Shown piece by piece: positions 12,915-13,227 of a stretch of 13,227 nucleotides of DNA. Within the stretch, counting starts at the first letter, position 1; every line of letters begins with the position of its first letter. The notes beneath the pieces are model-generated. The model worked only from the letters and a program-made list of their open reading frames with translations, searched no databases and was not told where the DNA came from. The stretch is taken from the NCBI RefSeq assembly GCF_030826625.1, contig NZ_JAPJNQ010000059.1:1-13227 (forward strand). Direction: 5' to 3'. Position numbers and translations under genes: made by a program. Source of the stretch: Corynebacterium sp. GTDB taxonomy: Bacteria; Actinomycetota; Actinomycetes; Mycobacteriales; Mycobacteriaceae.

Positions 12915-13227
12915 ATGAACCGTAGTGACAGTTTTCGACGAACTGACTTCATCTCTGCTTCGGTATCGCTCCTATTTTTGTCACCACTCATGGTGCATGT
13001 GTACACCGCTCCACAGCTCAGTACCGGGGACAAGGCATGGGTCACCGTCTGCGTGGGGTCTTTTGCTGCCTTCTATAGCTTCGCCTTTGGCTCGCTGGAT
13101 TATTTTCCGCGAGGTTGGGATCGGCAGCCGCGAGCGCTTCTCCGATGGAGCGTTCTGCTTGCAATTGCCCTGGCCACCGCACCGGTGATCAGCATAGGAG
13201 TAGCGAATTTCGCCCCATTTCTGGCCG
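12915..13227 (+). CDS. N-terminal membrane part of a probable sensor histidine kinase (truncated by window end)
   Basis: The ATG follows the permease TAA with no intervening base, and AAGGAG lies 9 bases upstream, so translation is coupled or independent but clearly in the same operon. The first 104 residues show three hydrophobic segments (about 12-31, 42-60, 78-104) joined by short loops, including a charged one with FPRGWDRQPR (64-73). There is no signal-peptide cleavage site. This multi-TM N-terminus directly after an ABC-2 ATPase/permease pair is the usual layout of DesK/LiaS-like sensor kinases followed by a NarL-type response regulator, as in YvfR-YvfS-YvfT-YvfU. The kinase domain is outside the window, so the assignment is an inference from context. 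A second permease subunit is the main alternative. Confidence 0.7.
   Translation, partial: MNRSDSFRRTDFISASVSLLFLSPLMVHVYTAPQLSTGDKAWVTVCVGSFAAFYSFAFGSLDYFPRGWDRQPRALLRWSVLLAIALATAPVISIGVANFAPFLA

Noticed and set aside
12925..13188. 87-codon plus-strand frame near the right end
   Set aside because: It is in a different frame from the ATG at 12915, which has a ribosome binding site, abuts the permease stop and encodes clear membrane segments to the window edge.

Overview
The window reads as chromosomal DNA from a Corynebacterium of moderate GC content, perhaps of the diphtheriae/ulcerans type. The species is an inference. The genus call rests on a long AcnA-type aconitase followed by a TetR gene matching AcnR, an AcnR-type operator in the aconitase promoter, and a gene order that recalls the Mycobacterium tuberculosis Rv1473-Rv1477 neighbourhood (ABC-F ATPase, TetR regulator, aconitase, Rv1476-type membrane protein, NlpC/P60 peptidase). 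Most of the region looks like core chromosome. I saw no transposase, phage gene or CRISPR array.

Left end (1-1315). On the minus strand are the start of a secreted protein (signal peptide only; by synteny an NlpC/P60 cell-wall peptidase) and, upstream of it, a one-TM Rv1476-like membrane protein. A 433-base gap separates them and holds a possible 43-residue membrane microprotein plus inverted repeats. The divergent intergenic region then carries the acn promoter, an AcnR-type palindrome between its -35 and -10 regions, and a roughly 100-nt leader with two small hairpins.

Centre (1316-8147). acn and acnR are separated by 120 bases that can fold as a strong nested RNA hairpin. A class I glutamine amidotransferase-like gene follows and converges with a minus-strand NAD(P)-binding (SDR/NmrA-like) protein. 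Next comes the widespread pair of an ACT-domain protein (UPF0237) and a UPF0210/DUF711 protein. Both genes of the pair lack a good Shine-Dalgarno sequence and have a -10-like hexamer six bases before ATG, which suggests leaderless transcripts.

Right part (8148-13227). On the minus strand are a DUF2786 protein and a duplicated-ATPase ABC-F translation factor-like protein, also probably leaderless. A tRNA-Pro(GGG) gene follows on the plus strand. The window ends with a tightly packed plus-strand operon: ABC ATPase, ABC-2 type permease and the truncated start of a multi-TM protein that is probably a sensor histidine kinase. An inverted repeat upstream of this operon is a candidate response-regulator site.

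How the genes work together: AcnR represses acn, and in C. glutamicum AcnR responds to citrate-Mg2+, so acn-acnR forms a feedback module on the TCA cycle. The last three genes look like a signal-sensing export module whose response regulator should lie just beyond the window. Nothing seen is clearly a wholly new system. The best leads are the nested RNA structure between acn and acnR, the microprotein candidate in the peptidase leader, the ABC/kinase operon and the uncharacterised ACT-UPF0210 pair.
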